This document shows, in pieces, positions 48,777 to 63,000 of a DNA stretch of 64,000 nucleotides (its first letter is position 1; each line of letters starts with the position of its first letter). The translations under genes were made by a program, and so were the position numbers. Origin of the DNA: Membranipora membranacea (taxonomy: Eukaryota; Bryozoa; Gymnolaemata; Cheilostomatida; Membraniporidae). Where the stretch lies: NCBI GenBank assembly GCA_914767715.1, contig OU612070.1, positions 8,201,501 to 8,265,500 on the forward strand, written 5' to 3'. A model generated the notes under the pieces. The model saw only the letters and a list, made by a program, of their open reading frames with translations, ran no database searches and had not been told where the DNA came from.

Positions 48777-51700
48777 ATGGCAGTAAGAACAGGCTATTTT
48801 CGTGAAACTCTGTGCATTTTGTTGTCTTTCTCGCTATTCGGTAAGATTGTTATTGATAACATTGTAGTCACAATATTCCTCGGTTTGTCATCATTCAACT
48901 CTGAAACTTTTTCTTGCAAACACAAATTAATTGCATTAAAGTATCATGTTGAGAGACTTCCTTGTTTAGAATTATTGTATATTCACATTAATTTTGCTTC
49001 AGAAATATAAAATATTGTTCAGCAAGGTGAACTCCGCCTCTCTATTGGAACAAAATGAAGGATAGATGTCTGAGTTCCCATGCAGAAAAAACTTTGTTAT
49101 GAGACGGGACAGTATATGTTTGGGGCATATGTTCCAAACTTCCTGGTCCTGCTAGCCCCATCATCATCACCTTTGAATAGTAGAGAGTTTCCCTCTCTTG
49201 GGTACAGGATCTTGGACCCCTAGTACCTGCGCTCTATACCCGTACCTGCTACTACTACTTGAGTCCCTGAAAAGACCCTTATAAATGTTAAAGAATAACA
49301 GGTACTCGATCAAAATGGAAAAGGCGAAGCACATGAATCTGACAGTTTACAGGCATTTTGCTTTGGGAGGTTTTGGACAGTTTAGTTTGGTGTATGAGAA
49401 ACCCGATACTTTGTGCAGATAATGTATATTGTCTTCCGTGTCTGCCATAACAGAATATAAGTGTTGTTGATACTGTACTAGGAACTAGTATATGAAATGT
49501 ATCGATTATATAACTACATCTTATTCCGAAGACAATCATAGTGCTCCTAATTATTGTTTCTGTAGCTCTCAAACTACTTCATTATACTAGCCCTCTGATG
49601 GCTGAACATCAATAAACAGTATCGGCATAGTCTGTTACAAACATACTAACGCAACTGTTTTGAGGTAAACATCTTGCACAGCAATGGGGTGGATACTTGA
49701 ATGCACTTACATTGCACATTTCGATGAGGCATTAGCCCAAAAAAAGACCCTGTATAGCCTGGTACTGAGCCATTGCATTGCAATATCTTTGTCCTTTTGA
49801 ATACGCTAATTACTGACTATTCTTTGACTATTACCAGGTCAAACACTATCACTACCTTGTGATTGGACAAACAACACAGGGAGACTGATTCCACTTATCT
49901 CAGGTGATATTAGAACAGTGACTGCCAGCTCTGAGGTTGACTGTAGAGATCAATGTATGAATCAGACATCATTTATCTGTGCTGCCGTTAACTACAGACT
50001 CCTCAATGAGAAGAAGTGTGAGTTGTTGGCTGAGAATAATGAGACTGCTATGGTGGAGACAACTACAACTGAATGGATATACTTCATCAGGCCATTGTGC
50101 GCAGGTAGGTCGATAAAGGGTTAATATCTTAATTTTCATATGATTTCTCACCATGTACAGGAAAATTTCATTGTGTCCGATTTGAGTATGCAATTTTCAT
50201 CCATCTCTGCATACTGCTCACTATGTCTTCCCAGCTTAAACGGACCAATCAATTATTTGCGTTGCTTACTAGTCTGTGCCCCAAGACCGGAGAATGAGTT
50301 GCTTGGGATCATACAACGACCGGCCCATTTAATATGAAATGCTACATTCTAGGTATATGGTTCCCATGGATTGTGCAGCCTGACAGCTATGATGGAGGCA
50401 CTGATGGTTTGACAGTATCGTCTCTAAGAGACTGCATGGATGAGTGTATGAAGACTTCTCCAACACAGAACAGCTGTGACTCTATAGTCATCTCTAATAC
50501 AGAGCAGCAGGGAAGATGTAGACTGACCAACAACATGACGACGAGCAGAACTCAACCTGCTACTGAAAACACAACCTATCAAAATTTTAACAGACCATAT
50601 TGGTACAGAGGTGATTTTATTTACTATGCTTTCTAAATAATTTTTGTTTTCCATACATGAGCTATCATTTGCCATGTTTTCTACCCTTACTTTAGGGTGT
50701 GGCATTGCTATTTTTCATAGCTGCAGCTGGGTACAGCTGGGTACAGCTGGGTACAGCTGGGTACAGCTGGGTACAGCTGGGTACAGCTGGGTACAGCTGG
50801 GTACAGCTGGGTACAGCTGGGTACAGCTGGGTACAGCTGGGTACAGCTGGGTACAGCTGGGTACAGCTGGGTACAGCTGGGTACAGCTGGGTACAGCTGG
50901 GTACAGCTGGGTACAGCTGGGTACAGCTGGGTACAGCTGGGTACAGCTGGGTACAGCTGGGTACAGCTGGGTACAGCTGGGTACAGCTGGGTACAGCTGG
51001 GTACAGCTGGGTACAGCTGGGTACAGCTGGGTACAGCTGGGTACAGCTGGGTACAGCTGGGTACAGCTGGGTACAGCTGGGTACAGCTGGGTACAGCTGG
51101 GTACAGCTGGGTACAGCTGGGTACAGCTGGGTACAGCTGGGTACAGCTGGGTACAGCTGGGTACAGCTGGGTACAGCTGGGTACAGCTGGGTACAGCTGG
51201 GTACAGCTGGGTACAGCTGGGTACAGCTGGGTACAGCTGGGTACAGCTGGGTACAGCTGGGTACAGCTGGGTACAGCTGGGTACAGCTGGGTACAGCTGG
51301 GTACAGCTGGGTACAGCTGGGTACAGCTGGGTACAGCTGGGTACAGCTGGGTACAGCTGGGTACAGCTGGGTACAGCTGGGTACAGCTGGGTACAGCTGG
51401 GTACAGCTGGGTACAGCTGGGTACAGCTGGGTACAGCTGGGTACAGCTGGGTACAGCTGGGTACAGCTGGGTACAGCTGGGTACAGCTGGGTACAGCTGG
51501 GTACAGCTGGGTACAGCTGGGTACAGCTGGGTACAGCTGGGTACAGCTGGGTACAGCTGGGTACAGCTGGGTACAGCTGGGTACAGCTGGGTACAGCTGG
51601 GTACAGCTGGGTACAGCTGGGTACAGCTGGGTACAGCTGGGTACAGCTGGGTACAGCTGGGTACAGCTGGGTACAGCTGGGTACAGCTGGGTACAGCTGG

Positions 51701-54700
51701 GTACAGCTGGGTACAGCTGGGTACAGCTGGGTACAGCTGGGTACAGCTGGGTACAGCTGGGTACAGCTGGGTACAGCTGGGTACAGCTGGGTACAGCTGG
51801 GTACAGCTGGGTACAGCTGGGTACAGCTGGGTACAGCTGGGTACAGCTGGGTACAGCTGGGTACAGCTGGGTACAGCTGGGTACAGCTGGGTACAGCTGG
51901 GTACAGCTGGGTACAGCTGGGTACAGCTGGGTACAGCTGGGTACAGCTGGGTACAGCTGGGTACAGCTGGGTACAGCTGGGTACAGCTGGGTACAGCTGG
52001 GTACAGCTGGGTACAGCTGGGTACAGCTGGGTACAGCTGGGTACAGCTGGGTACAGCTGGGTACAGCTGGGTACAGCTGGGTACAGCTGGGTACAGCTGG
52101 GTACAGCTGGGTACAGCTGGGTACAGCTGGGTACAGCTGGGTACAGCTGGGTACAGCTGGGTACAGCTGGGTACAGCTGGGTACAGCTGGGTACAGCTGG
52201 GTACAGCTGGGTACAGCTGGGTACAGCTGGGTACAGCTGGGTACAGCTGGGTACAGCTGGGTACAGCTGGGTACAGCTGGGTACAGCTGGGTACAGCTGG
52301 GTACAGCTGGGTACAGCTGGGTACAGCTGGGTACAGCTGGGTACAGCTGGGTACAGCTGGGTACAGCTGGGTACAGCTGGGTACAGCTGGGTACAGCTGG
52401 GTACAGCTGGGTACAGCTGGGTACAGCTGGGTACAGCTGGGTACAGCTGGGTACAGCTGGGTACAGCTGGGTACAGCTGGGTACAGCTGGGTACAGCTGG
52501 GTACAGCTGGGTACAGCTGGGTACAGCTGGGTACAGCTGGGTACAGCTGGGTACAGCTGGGTACAGCTGGGTACAGCTGGGTACAGCTGGGTACAGCTGG
52601 GTACAGCTGGGTACAGCTGGGTACAGCTGGGTACAGCTGGGTACAGCTGGGTACAGCTGGGTACAGCTGGGTACAGCTGGGTACAGCTGGGTACAGCTGG
52701 GTACAGCTGGGTACAGCTGGGTACAGCTGGGTACAGCTGGGTACAGCTGGGTACAGCTGGGTACAGCTGGGTACAGCTGGGTACAGCTGGGTACAGCTGG
52801 GTACAGCTGGGTACAGCTGGGTACAGCTGGGTACAGCTGGGTACAGCTGGGTACAGCTGGGTACAGCTGGGTACAGCTGGGTACAGCTGGGTACAGCTGG
52901 GTACAGCTGGGTACAGCTGGGTACAGCTGGGTACAGCTGGGTACAGCTGGGTACAGCTGGGTACAGCTGGGTACAGCTGGGTACAGCTGGGTACAGCTGG
53001 GTACAGCTGGGTACAGCTGGGTACAGCTGGGTACAGCTGGGTACAGCTGGGTACAGCTGGGTACAGCTGGGTACAGCTGGGTACAGCTGGGTACAGCTGG
53101 GTACAGCTGGGTACAGCTGGGTACAGCTGGGTACAGCTGGGTACAGCTGGGTACAGCTGGGTACAGCTGGGTACAGCTGGGTACAGCTGGGTACAGCTGG
53201 GTACAGCTGGGTACAGCTGGGTACAGCTGGGTACAGCTGGGTACAGCTGGGTACAGCTGGGTACAGCTGGGTACAGCTGGGTACAGCTGGGTACAGCTGG
53301 GTACAGCTGGGTACAGCTGGGTACAGCTGGGTACAGCTGGGTACAGCTGGGTACAGCTGGGTACAGCTGGGTACAGCTGGGTACAGCTGGGTACAGCTGG
53401 GTACAGCTGGGTACAGCTGGGTACAGCTGGGTACAGCTGGGTACAGCTGGGTACAGCTGGGTACAGCTGGGTACAGCTGGGTACAGCTGGGTACAGCTGG
53501 GTACAGCTGGGTACAGCTGGGTACAGCTGGGTACAGCTGGGTACAGCTGGGTACAGCTGGGTACAGCTGGGTACAGCTGGGTACAGCTGGGTACAGCTGG
53601 GTACAGCTGGGTACAGCTGGGTACAGCTGGGTACAGCTGGGTACAGCTGGGTACAGCTGGGTACAGCTGGGTACAGCTGGGTACAGCTGGGTACAGCTGG
53701 GTACAGCTGGGTACAGCTGGGTACAGCTGGGTACAGCTGGGTACAGCTGGGTACAGCTGGGTACAGCTGGGTACAGCTGGGTACAGCTGGGTACAGCTGG
53801 GTACAGCTGGGTACAGCTGGGTACAGCTGGGTACAGCTGGGTACAGCTGGGTACAGCTGGGTACAGCTGGGTACAGCTGGGTACAGCTGGGTACAGCTGG
53901 GTACAGCTGGGTACAGCTGGGTACAGCTGGGTACAGCTGGGTACAGCTGGGTACAGCTGGGTACAGCTGGGTACAGCTGGGTACAGCTGGGTACAGCTGG
54001 GTACAGCTGGGTACAGCTGGGTACAGCTGGGTACAGCTGGGTACAGCTGGGTACAGCTGGGTACAGCTGGGTACAGCTGGGTACAGCTGGGTACAGCTGG
54101 GTACAGCTGGGTACAGCTGGGTACAGCTGGGTACAGCTGGGTACAGCTGGGTACAGCTGGGTACAGCTGGGTACAGCTGGGTACAGCTGGGTACAGCTGG
54201 GTACAGCTGGGTACAGCTGGGTACAGCTGGGTACAGCTGGGTACAGCTGGGTACAGCTGGGTACAGCTGGGTACAGCTGGGTACAGCTGGGTACAGCTGG
54301 GTACAGCTGGGTACAGCTGGGTACAGCTGGGTACAGCTGGGTACAGCTGGGTACAGCTGGGTACAGCTGGGTACAGCTGGGTACAGCTGGGTACAGCTGG
54401 GTACAGCTGGGTACAGCTGGGTACAGCTGGGTACAGCTGGGTACAGCTGGGTACAGCTGGGTACAGCTGGGTACAGCTGGGTACAGCTGGGTACAGCTGG
54501 GTACAGCTGGGTACAGCTGGGTACAGCTGGGTACAGCTGGGTACAGCTGGGTACAGCTGGGTACAGCTGGGTACAGCTGGGTACAGCTGGGTACAGCTGG
54601 GTACAGCTGGGTACAGCTTTATGCCTAATGAGGTTCTTTTACTCTTCTCTCAGGGGATTCTCCTGGTGTCTTCGGTGATGATGACCTAAAAAACCGAAGT

Positions 54701-55999
54701 AATATGGGCAGACTCCTGATTGCATTCCAAAGTGCTACAATTGAGAGAGAAGGATACTTGATCGGATGGCAGTATTATCTCAAGACAGCAACTCAACAGT
54801 GCCAGGAGAAATCCTATGTTAGTTTATTCGGGAAAAGAAAGGACGGTGTTTACGCTCACAGAGCATCAACGCATCTCCAGCCTTTAAATGCATTAACCAG
54901 TGGAATTAACTTCCAGTTTGTACAAAATAGATTGATACAAGTTAAAAAAGATGATGTGGTTGGATTGTTTACCGTAAGCTGCAATGGTGCTGCTGCAAAG
55001 CATCTTGTATCTGCTGCACTTGGAGGACCTGCCGGAGTCCATAAAAGCAATGGTGTACTAACTCGAATCACACCCACACATACCTTCACGACATTCGAAT
55101 CGGCGCCGTGGACAGTCTCTACAAAGGCCTACACTGCAGGTCAGTAGGCTGTCACTTGTGAGCCATTCTCTATCAAGTTTGAACCACCCTCCTTGTGAGT
55201 GACATCACTTGTGCATTTCTTATCAGTGCTGTTTATAAGCTGTTATTTTCTGTCAGCACTCAGGGGATTTCACAATTTGTGACTATTGAAAAGTTACAAT
55301 AGTTCAGTAGTATCTGATTCCATTTCATGTGGTTTGGCGATGAAGAACTGCCATGTGAGTGTTCACAATCCCAAATTTGGAATACAACTTTTTACTTACA
55401 CCAATTTAACGGTGGTTATCTCCCTCTCTTTTAGGTTATGTGAATCTGGATAACATCTCAACGAGCTCCCACCAAGGCCTGAAACATGGACAGCTACAAA
55501 TAGAGATAAGTCCACAAAATCTTCCAAACTCACAGCTTGGAGCAGTCATCTACAACATTACCTGCTATCCAGCCGGGTCTGAGCCATTTCAACATTCGGT
55601 CTGCCAGGAGAATCATGTACCTGTTGGTACAACTGAACTTATTTTGGATGGATTGGATATCACTAAAAAATACTATGCTGTTGTGAAAGTTGTACGAAAC
55701 TTCAACGGAGAAGAGCTGATTCTAGAAGATGAAAAGCGAACTGAAATCTTCTGCGCAGGTCAGGCGTAACAATTAATGTATATAGAAAAAGCCTTTAGCA
55801 ACATGAATGATTTAATCAGTCATATAATAATTGACGGCGAAGTATACACTAGCATCATGCATATAGAGCATTAGGGCGCAATGCTTTGCTCTTTGCTTAA
55901 AGACTTTGTTTGAGGGCAGGTTAATTAATTTATGATTCTTTTTCAGGACTTGATTTGTCATGTGAGCAAGATACAGCCTGTGAAATCACAACAAACTGA
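48777..55999 (+). CDS. Receptor C: predicted secreted PAN-PAN-GWQYY-FN3 paralogue
   Basis: Exons: 48777-48840 (signal peptide, hydrophobic TLCILLSFSLFG), 49838-50104 (PAN 1), 50353-50610 (PAN 2), 54654-55139 (GWQYY domain, LIGWQYYLKTATQQC), 55435-55758 (fibronectin III) and 55947-55999 (last exon, GLDLSCEQDTACEITTN then stop). The total is 484 codons with every phase consistent. The membrane helix and tail exons of receptors A and B are absent, so the product should be secreted, about 460 residues after signal cleavage, with a short two-cysteine tail that might dimerise. It is clearly more diverged from A and B than they are from each other. The PAN2-GWQYY intron, 207 bp in A and B, is 4.0 kb here because of a 10-bp satellite. 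A decoy or soluble-ligand role is inference. Confidence 0.8.
48841..49837. other. First intron of receptor C
   Basis: About 1 kb between the signal-peptide and PAN 1 exons, versus 177 bp in receptors A and B. I see short open frames only, nothing supported. Confidence 0.6.
50721..54618. repeat. Intronic satellite: ~389 perfect copies of GTACAGCTGG
   Basis: After one imperfect unit (CTGCAGCTGG) the decamer repeats without a single visible change for about 3.89 kb. It contains no stop trinucleotide on either strand, so all six frames are open, and the apparent proteins of more than 1300 residues are artefacts. Each unit contains CAGCTG, a palindromic E-box core, spaced 10 bp apart, close to one DNA turn. 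It lies wholly inside the intron between the PAN 2 and GWQYY exons. Confidence 0.97.
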
Positions 56000-56446
56000 A
56001 GTTGTGGGGTCCTGAAGTTTTGGAGTTATGGCCATCATTTCACCTTGAGAACCAGCCGGATGTCATCCGTCAAAAAGTTTACTTGTAACCACGGTGATAA
56101 AGCACCGGATGTGACGCACCCCAGGAGATTTGTTCATAATCAAAAGAGCAGTCGTCTCTCTGTCATAGTGTTGAGAAATTCGCATGGATGTGGCTGACTA
56201 GTTTTAAAATAAGGTTGAACTAACACTTAACACATATTCACTTATTGTTTGTTGGTACAATCTGTCGGATTATAACCTGTTATTACACTCTCTTCTCTCT
56301 CAAAGTCAAAGACAATCATTGTGACAAGAGGTGAATTATACTGTGAATATTGTGTTTAACTTTGGTAGTAAGCTTGATATGTTTTTTTCTGTTTTCAGAG
56401 GTCAACAAGTTACCTTTTGTTATCTATACACTTTTAAGAAAATCTC

Positions 56447-56460
56447 TATAAATAAATAAA
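56447..56460 (+). terminator. Possible polyadenylation signals of receptor C
   Basis: Overlapping AATAAA hexamers (ATAAATAAATAAA) lie about 450 nt after the receptor C stop codon, a plausible 3' end. Other AATAAA-like sites exist in this AT-rich DNA. Confidence 0.35.
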
Positions 56461-56519
56461 TACTAGTATCACCAGACGACTACTAGGCATCACTTGGATA
56501 ATACTATTATATTCTTAGT

Positions 56520-56562
56520 CACAGGTCTACTCCAAAACCTGGGATTTTGGAGTAGACCTGTG
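56520..56562. repeat. Perfect 18-bp hairpin with a nearby half copy
   Basis: CACAGGTCTACTCCAAAA pairs with TTTTGGAGTAGACCTGTG around a 7-nt loop (CCTGGGA). The left arm plus loop recurs at about 56672-56699 without its right arm. Confidence 0.8.
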
Positions 56563-56734
56563 TTCTTAGTCTTAAAGCAACACAATGCCAATTAATGCTC
56601 ATCATGATGAATTTGTCGTACTTGTGCTCTGGAATTAATTAGTGTGCACAGCAGGGATCATCACAGAGCGCAGGTCTACTCCAAAACCTGGGATTTTGGC
56701 AATGTCTGACAAGGTTTGGCTGCCCACTTGAGTC

Positions 56735-56801
56735 TAAGTGCTCATACTCCAGGGCGCAGGAACCTGCGCAGGTAACCTACGCCTGCGAGTCTGAGCACTT
56801 A
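56735..56801. repeat. Imperfect hairpin TAAGTGCTCA..TGAGCACTTA
   Basis: Inverted ends with further pairing inside (GCGCAGG/CCTGCGC). It lies between receptor C and the THAP gene and may be a small foldback element. Confidence 0.5.
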
Positions 56802-57035
56802 CTACATCAACACATTGGCCCCTGGGACACATCACAAGTGCTTGGTTAGTTACTAAAAAACTGTGGTTTTACTGTCAATCTGGAGGAAATAGTGAGATCT
56901 GGAGTGATAGTGAAATCTGGAGGGTCCCACCTAAATAGGGAGACTTGGCAAGTATTATTCACTGGAACCCGATGCCAGTAGTAACAATAAAAAATGTATG
57001 GTGTTATAACTACCATCATTATTTTTCTATTTCAG

Positions 57036-60000
57036 ATGCCTAGAAAAGAGTTTTTTTTTTGTGCAGCTGCCAACTGCGAGGAGATACATCACCTGTTTAC
57101 TTTTCCATCCAATGCTATAACTCGCCAAAAATGGGTGGATTGGGTCCGTGAGTCATTCAGAGACTTCAAACTTATCCAAACTAGTCGTTTATGTTGGAGA
57201 CATTTTCACAAAGAGGACATCAGAAATTACACCAGATATGTTCTTGGAGCCGAGAATAGGTGAGTTGTTATACAGTGATCATCATCGGTGACATGCTTTG
57301 GTTTTTTTTTATCCAGTTAAACCATTGCCCCTTTGTTTCATACACTACATTTAATGTCATGCTTTCTTGAATGTTTGGATATGATACCGATATAATATAC
57401 AAATACTTTACACCTAACTGTCGGGAAATTCTACCTCAAGTTAGGATAGCCAGCATGGCCTTGTCTTAATTAGTCATAATCACCAACTTGTACGGATGAA
57501 CGCGTAAAGCCTTACGGCAACCTGCCAGCCAAAAAGTCTGTTCATAACAAGGCTACCAGCTAGGCCTAAAAATATGTTGTTTATCAACTATGCTATGATT
57601 TTATTTTTGTACTTTACTTACTATCTAAAACTAGCAGAGAAACTGTATATAATTTTATTAATATCGTAAAAATAGTATGCGCACGTTTGGTTTAGTCCGC
57701 TAGCTTACATGAATTGTCAAGTTGTAAGAGGGAAAGGTGTAAGATTTCTAAAAATAGTTACAGTATTGCATTTAATTGTTATGATAAAGGATTATTATAA
57801 CAGACAAAACATAGTTAGAGAATTGAATGTCGTTTCATCAGGATTTGATATTTATGACAGTCAAAGACTGAAATTCTCCACATAACTCCTGTCATGGTCA
57901 AAACACACTTACCTGTTGTAACATCAGAGGTTATCACAACTATATGTCACCATTGTTAACGCATTTGGTGTCAGCAGCCTCAGCCTATCCTCAGCTGCAA
58001 CCTCAGAGTGCAGAGCAGTTTACATGACATCACATTACTAACATAAAAGCGTCTGCTGATCCTCTGTCAGTGTAGCCTTGTACACGTGGCCATGGGTTTC
58101 GGTTTTTTTGGTCAAAACTGGCTGTGTGAACAAGGCTACTGTCAGTGTGTTTAGACCTTTATGATTGATAAAAATAGTGATCTATATGGAAACTACACCT
58201 ATTAGAATAACCTGCACTTTTATAGCCACATTGACAACATTTAATTTTTTTCTTGTTGCCATCAGAATGTACCTGCGCACCGATAGGGAAGTGTTACCGG
58301 GATATGTGGTTCCTGATGATATGCCAACACCAAGAAAGAAGCATGTTTTTACTCCTACAAAGGAAGAGAGAGAGTCTATCATTAGCAGTCTTCTGTCTGA
58401 CCCTGAGCCGTAAGTTTGACACATAAATCATATTAATCTGCAGCTGCTAATCAAAACACATTGACAGCAAAGCCTATCAGGAGGTATACCAGCTTTATAA
58501 CATGCTAAACATGTTATTACCAACTGATGCCTGATATTTTTAGATTGGATAAATAATAAATATAAAAATATGAATATAAAAAATTTACTAATATAATACT
58601 AATAAAAGTGCTGAATGTGCGGTACCATTATTATGAGACAAACCCACCCCTCACCTTATCTATTGCAAATATTTTTATTTATTAGCAGGGTTCCCTTCTA
58701 AGAAACCTCTAAGCTAGTTGATTACTAGCTAATTAATCACAACTAAATATATTCCAAGCTTTTAATGATTTTACTCTGATGAAAAATTCTTATAAATTAT
58801 CACAGGTCAGCTAAGAAATCCCGACGAGCGCTTGCACTTGGTGAGGGAACAAGTAGCCAGTCAGATGTACACCAGCAGACGGGAGGCGATTTAGTTATTG
58901 GAGAACAGACGGGCTCTCCTTCAGAAGTACCTTACTCGGAAACAACTGAGGTGTCTGAAGTTAGCCTTTTAACCCCAGTGACTGGAATAGCTGCACCTGC
59001 ACTTGACATGAGCTCAGACCTTCCCTCTCCATTGCAGTCACAAGTCCCCGATCCCTGTCTGCCCAATCTGGACTTGTATCCGTCTTCCCCGACCAATGTT
59101 GAGCCTGATGATGTATTGGTTCATACAATACCAACTCTGTCTGAGGCAGTGCCGACGTCTTCAACCCCTACCAACCCAGTACAGATGTTACTTCCCACTC
59201 ACCAGCCTCCCGCCATTTCAGTCTCACCTGCTCCATCTTCAGATAATCCAGTCTTCTTGAGATCTCTTGTACAAACAGACAGTCAAACTCGACCTAGAGG
59301 GATGGTGGATGTGCCTTTGAGAGTTTATGGTGCTGTTCACATGCACAGTCAGGGTAGGTAATCGGTTGCTCAGGAGTTATGTTACAAATTTTGAATGGAT
59401 GACATAACGAGGATTTTTTTTCAAATATTGCTGCAAGTTATTTGTTTGCCTTGCCTTGACATAATGTTAGCTAACAATCGATCTTGGTTAGTTAGGGTGG
59501 GTGTCTACGTAAAGTAAAGAGGATGAGAAAAATTTTGATAGAAATAATTTTAGAAATTTCAAGCATCTATATCATGCGAATACGATACTCCTCTATGGTA
59601 TTCATAACAGGTATTAATACCATAGAGGAGTAAAGCATTCATAAAAATAATCATGCATCATGCAATGCTGTAACTCGCTGACTAAATGTTAACCCAACCA
59701 GTTGATAGAAAACTACGGAACATGAAGTGATATGTTATTGCTTTCCCCATCATGCATTTGATTTACATTCTCATTTAGATAACTGTTTGTTATTGATATC
59801 TGCTGTATCTTCTACACAACTTTTTTACCTACGCCTGCCCATTGCGTCTATATTCAATTTGGTTCTTATATTTATTATTTCTATTATTATCTCTTTTAGC
59901 TTGCCAGGTTGATATTGTCAAACAAGCAAATATCCACACACAGACAGAATATAATCAGTAAGTTAATTATTCATATTTAAACACATCGCTCCTTCGGAAT

Positions 60001-63000
60001 GAAGCACTGTCACAGTTTAATGAAGTCAAATTGATACTCTGGGTGCCCAACCTTTTCATTGAGGGCCCCCCCCCCCCCCCCGCAACCTCACCATAAATTA
60101 AACACACATATATGGGTGTGCAGTATTCCATCTCTGCAGCGGGGAATTTATTTCAAAATACTGTGACTAGATGTACAGCTTTCCTTATTATTGTACAAAT
60201 GACGAATGTAATAAACGTAGGGGTGAAAATTGTTTTCGCTACTACGCGATTTTATCAAAAGGGTTGAGGGCCGCATAAAAATGGGGCCGCATGCAGCCCT
60301 AGGGTTACTGGTTGGGCAGCCCTGCTCTAATTCAATTCACTGCGTGATGCATTATTATATAATTTGTATTGTATTAGTTGACATCACATGACGTAATCCT
60401 GTCTGCCAACATCATAGTGGGGATGTAAGAACTTACCAGGTTCACTTGAAACCACACTTTTCTTTTAGGACTGGTATAAAGAATTTCAGCGAGACCAGAG
60501 CAGATAAAAGGCTACAGGAACTTGAAGAGAATAAAACTGTGAAAAGACTACAAAGTATAAAATCTCCTAGTCAGCCAGCTAAACCAGTACCTATAGTTAT
60601 TGTTCCTGCACCATCTAGGCCTTCTGCTGATGATCATCCTCCAGATACTTCCCCAGACACATCAGAAAAAGCTTCATCATCATCATCAGCTCCTACTGTG
60701 AGTACCAGTCGAGTTCTCACAAAAAGATTGGCTTTGTCTTTGTGAAAAATTCAGCAGGGTATTGACACCTTTTTTAACCTCAAAAATGGATTTTATACGC
60801 CACACTGATATCCAGATTAAACTTTCAGCATAATATGTCAGTTTAGTCTAAGTCCCTCACATGTACAGATGTTTGTACTCAGGGCGTCATTCCAGACTCC
60901 TTGTGAAGATCATTGGACTTGGCTGCAATAACGGGTTATGGATGTAGTCAATTTTATGAAGATTCCATATACCCTATACTAAGTTTTAAATGTAAACCTG
61001 TATTGAGTGCATATCCTTGTATTCACCAGATTCATGAATACGGCAGCTCTGAGTACGAGGCGAGCTCAGAAGAAAATGTCCAGTTCATAGATGACATGGA
61101 GGAGAATGAATTAGTGTACAAAACTTTGTGAGTGTAATTATTTTATTGATTTGATATATTCAGACAAGAAATGAAATTCCTCGATAAAAGTAATGGTTTT
61201 GTGCTTCAATAAACAATGATCGAAAGAAAGTCGAAAATTCTTAAAATATGCTAGTTACTATAAAAAATCATTATAAAAGTAGCGGGAAGTTGAAATAATG
61301 TTTTTTGATAACACACTGCGTTTTTTTATTGTCGCGAAATAACATAACGATGAATTGTAGAAAAAATCAAATGAACTGTAAACACTTCCAAGGGAGCTAC
61401 ATATACAAAGCTGGTTAGAAAATTGTTCTTACAATGTTGTGTTGGATATTGACAGGTTTTTTTTATATTTACAGGGGAACTTCATGGTATGATGAGAAGA
61501 AGTTCATTGTCTGCCAAGACAACCTCCTTCAACTATTGAAGCCGTGTATACGATGTGGCATGGAGGCTTTGGTGGAGCAGCAGCAGGCATATGGGTGCTA
61601 CGTGCCTTTCAAAATATCTTGCCAGAGTGACAAATGCGGTCATGTTAGAGAGTGGGCTAACAGTGAAAAGGTGAATGGTGTGCCCATTCTAAATCTCCTC
61701 CTCTGTGCCACCATACTCTTCACTGGCTGCCTTCCGACTAAATTTTTACGAGCCTTCAACTTCCTGAATGTCTCCACAGTGAGCCCCGGTACATTCTTCA
61801 AATACCAACGGGAGTATCTACACGGGGTAAGTCAAGTTTCCAAGAAATCATGTTGCTATGATCCATTATGTTATGTCTTGTGAGGGGGATTGAGATGGAA
61901 TGGGATAAATCATTCCGAATATGGTGATGTATTGCACTCATTGTCTACAAAGGCCGCGGACAAATTTGATTTTGTATATAATGGTAGTAAATCTATCAGA
62001 CAATTTTATAAAGTGAGCCAGATCCATCACCTTAATGCAAAGTTGTGTTTTATGGTTTCGATATACTATCTATTTTGAGTGTTTTCTCTCTGAATTTTGA
62101 GTAATTTAAGCAGTCAAAAATAAAGTGAATATTTGTGTTCGATAACGCAGATAACGCACCGCATTTAGGACAGGAATGTTAGATTGAATTGGTTTTACGG
62201 CGTGTATATTGGAGCTAGATAATCATGACTGAAGATATTAGCTAAGATACCGATTGGTATTAGGCACATGTATAAAAAGGAATCATATGATTGACAAAAA
62301 GTATTGACATATCCCTCCACCAGTGTATGATAACAGTTATTGTTTGTTGTGACATAAGATATAAAAGGCTGGCGACAGGCCGCCTAGAAGTCCGAGTTAT
62401 TTTAAATTCAGGTCAGCTATATTTAGCCATGTATTTCAACAAGGAAGACTCGTCAGCGATGTTCATTTGGTTTAAGTGTTCTCTGAATGGACCATGACCT
62501 GTGATAGTGTTTACAACATATGGCAGATGTGGCCTTCTGAGTTCTAATTATGTTATATTGCTGAAAGAGTAAAAATCTATGATTTCTGTAGCCAGAGATG
62601 GTTTTTAGCAGAATTTACATTGTGCTATTTCGTTGACTAAGGGATCTCCAGGTTTTAATAGTCTGAATTATCTTTTGTTAAGGTTGTGAGGGAGGTGTAT
62701 GAGAAGAGGATGGCGGAGGAGAGAGCCAAACTACAGCAGCCACTAAAACTGAATGGCGATGGGCGGTTCGACTCCCCTGGCCACAGTGCCATGTATGGCA
62801 TCTACACATTTATGTGTGCCGCAACCAGTAAAATTGTTGCAAACAGTTTGGTAAAGGTAAGTTATCTTGCATCATACAGTGAAAATTAAATTGTTTTGGA
62901 TAAATGTGGATGGTGACATCAGTGTGATACAGAATCATTGAACTCCATAGCTGGAGTGGTGTAATTACCTTTATTTTGCCCAACAACGGGTTTGCAAAAA

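Noticed and set aside
50644-54678. Open frames of more than 1300 codons made of a ten-residue repeat
   Set aside because: They come from a stop-free 10-bp satellite lying inside an intron of receptor C; all six frames are equally open.
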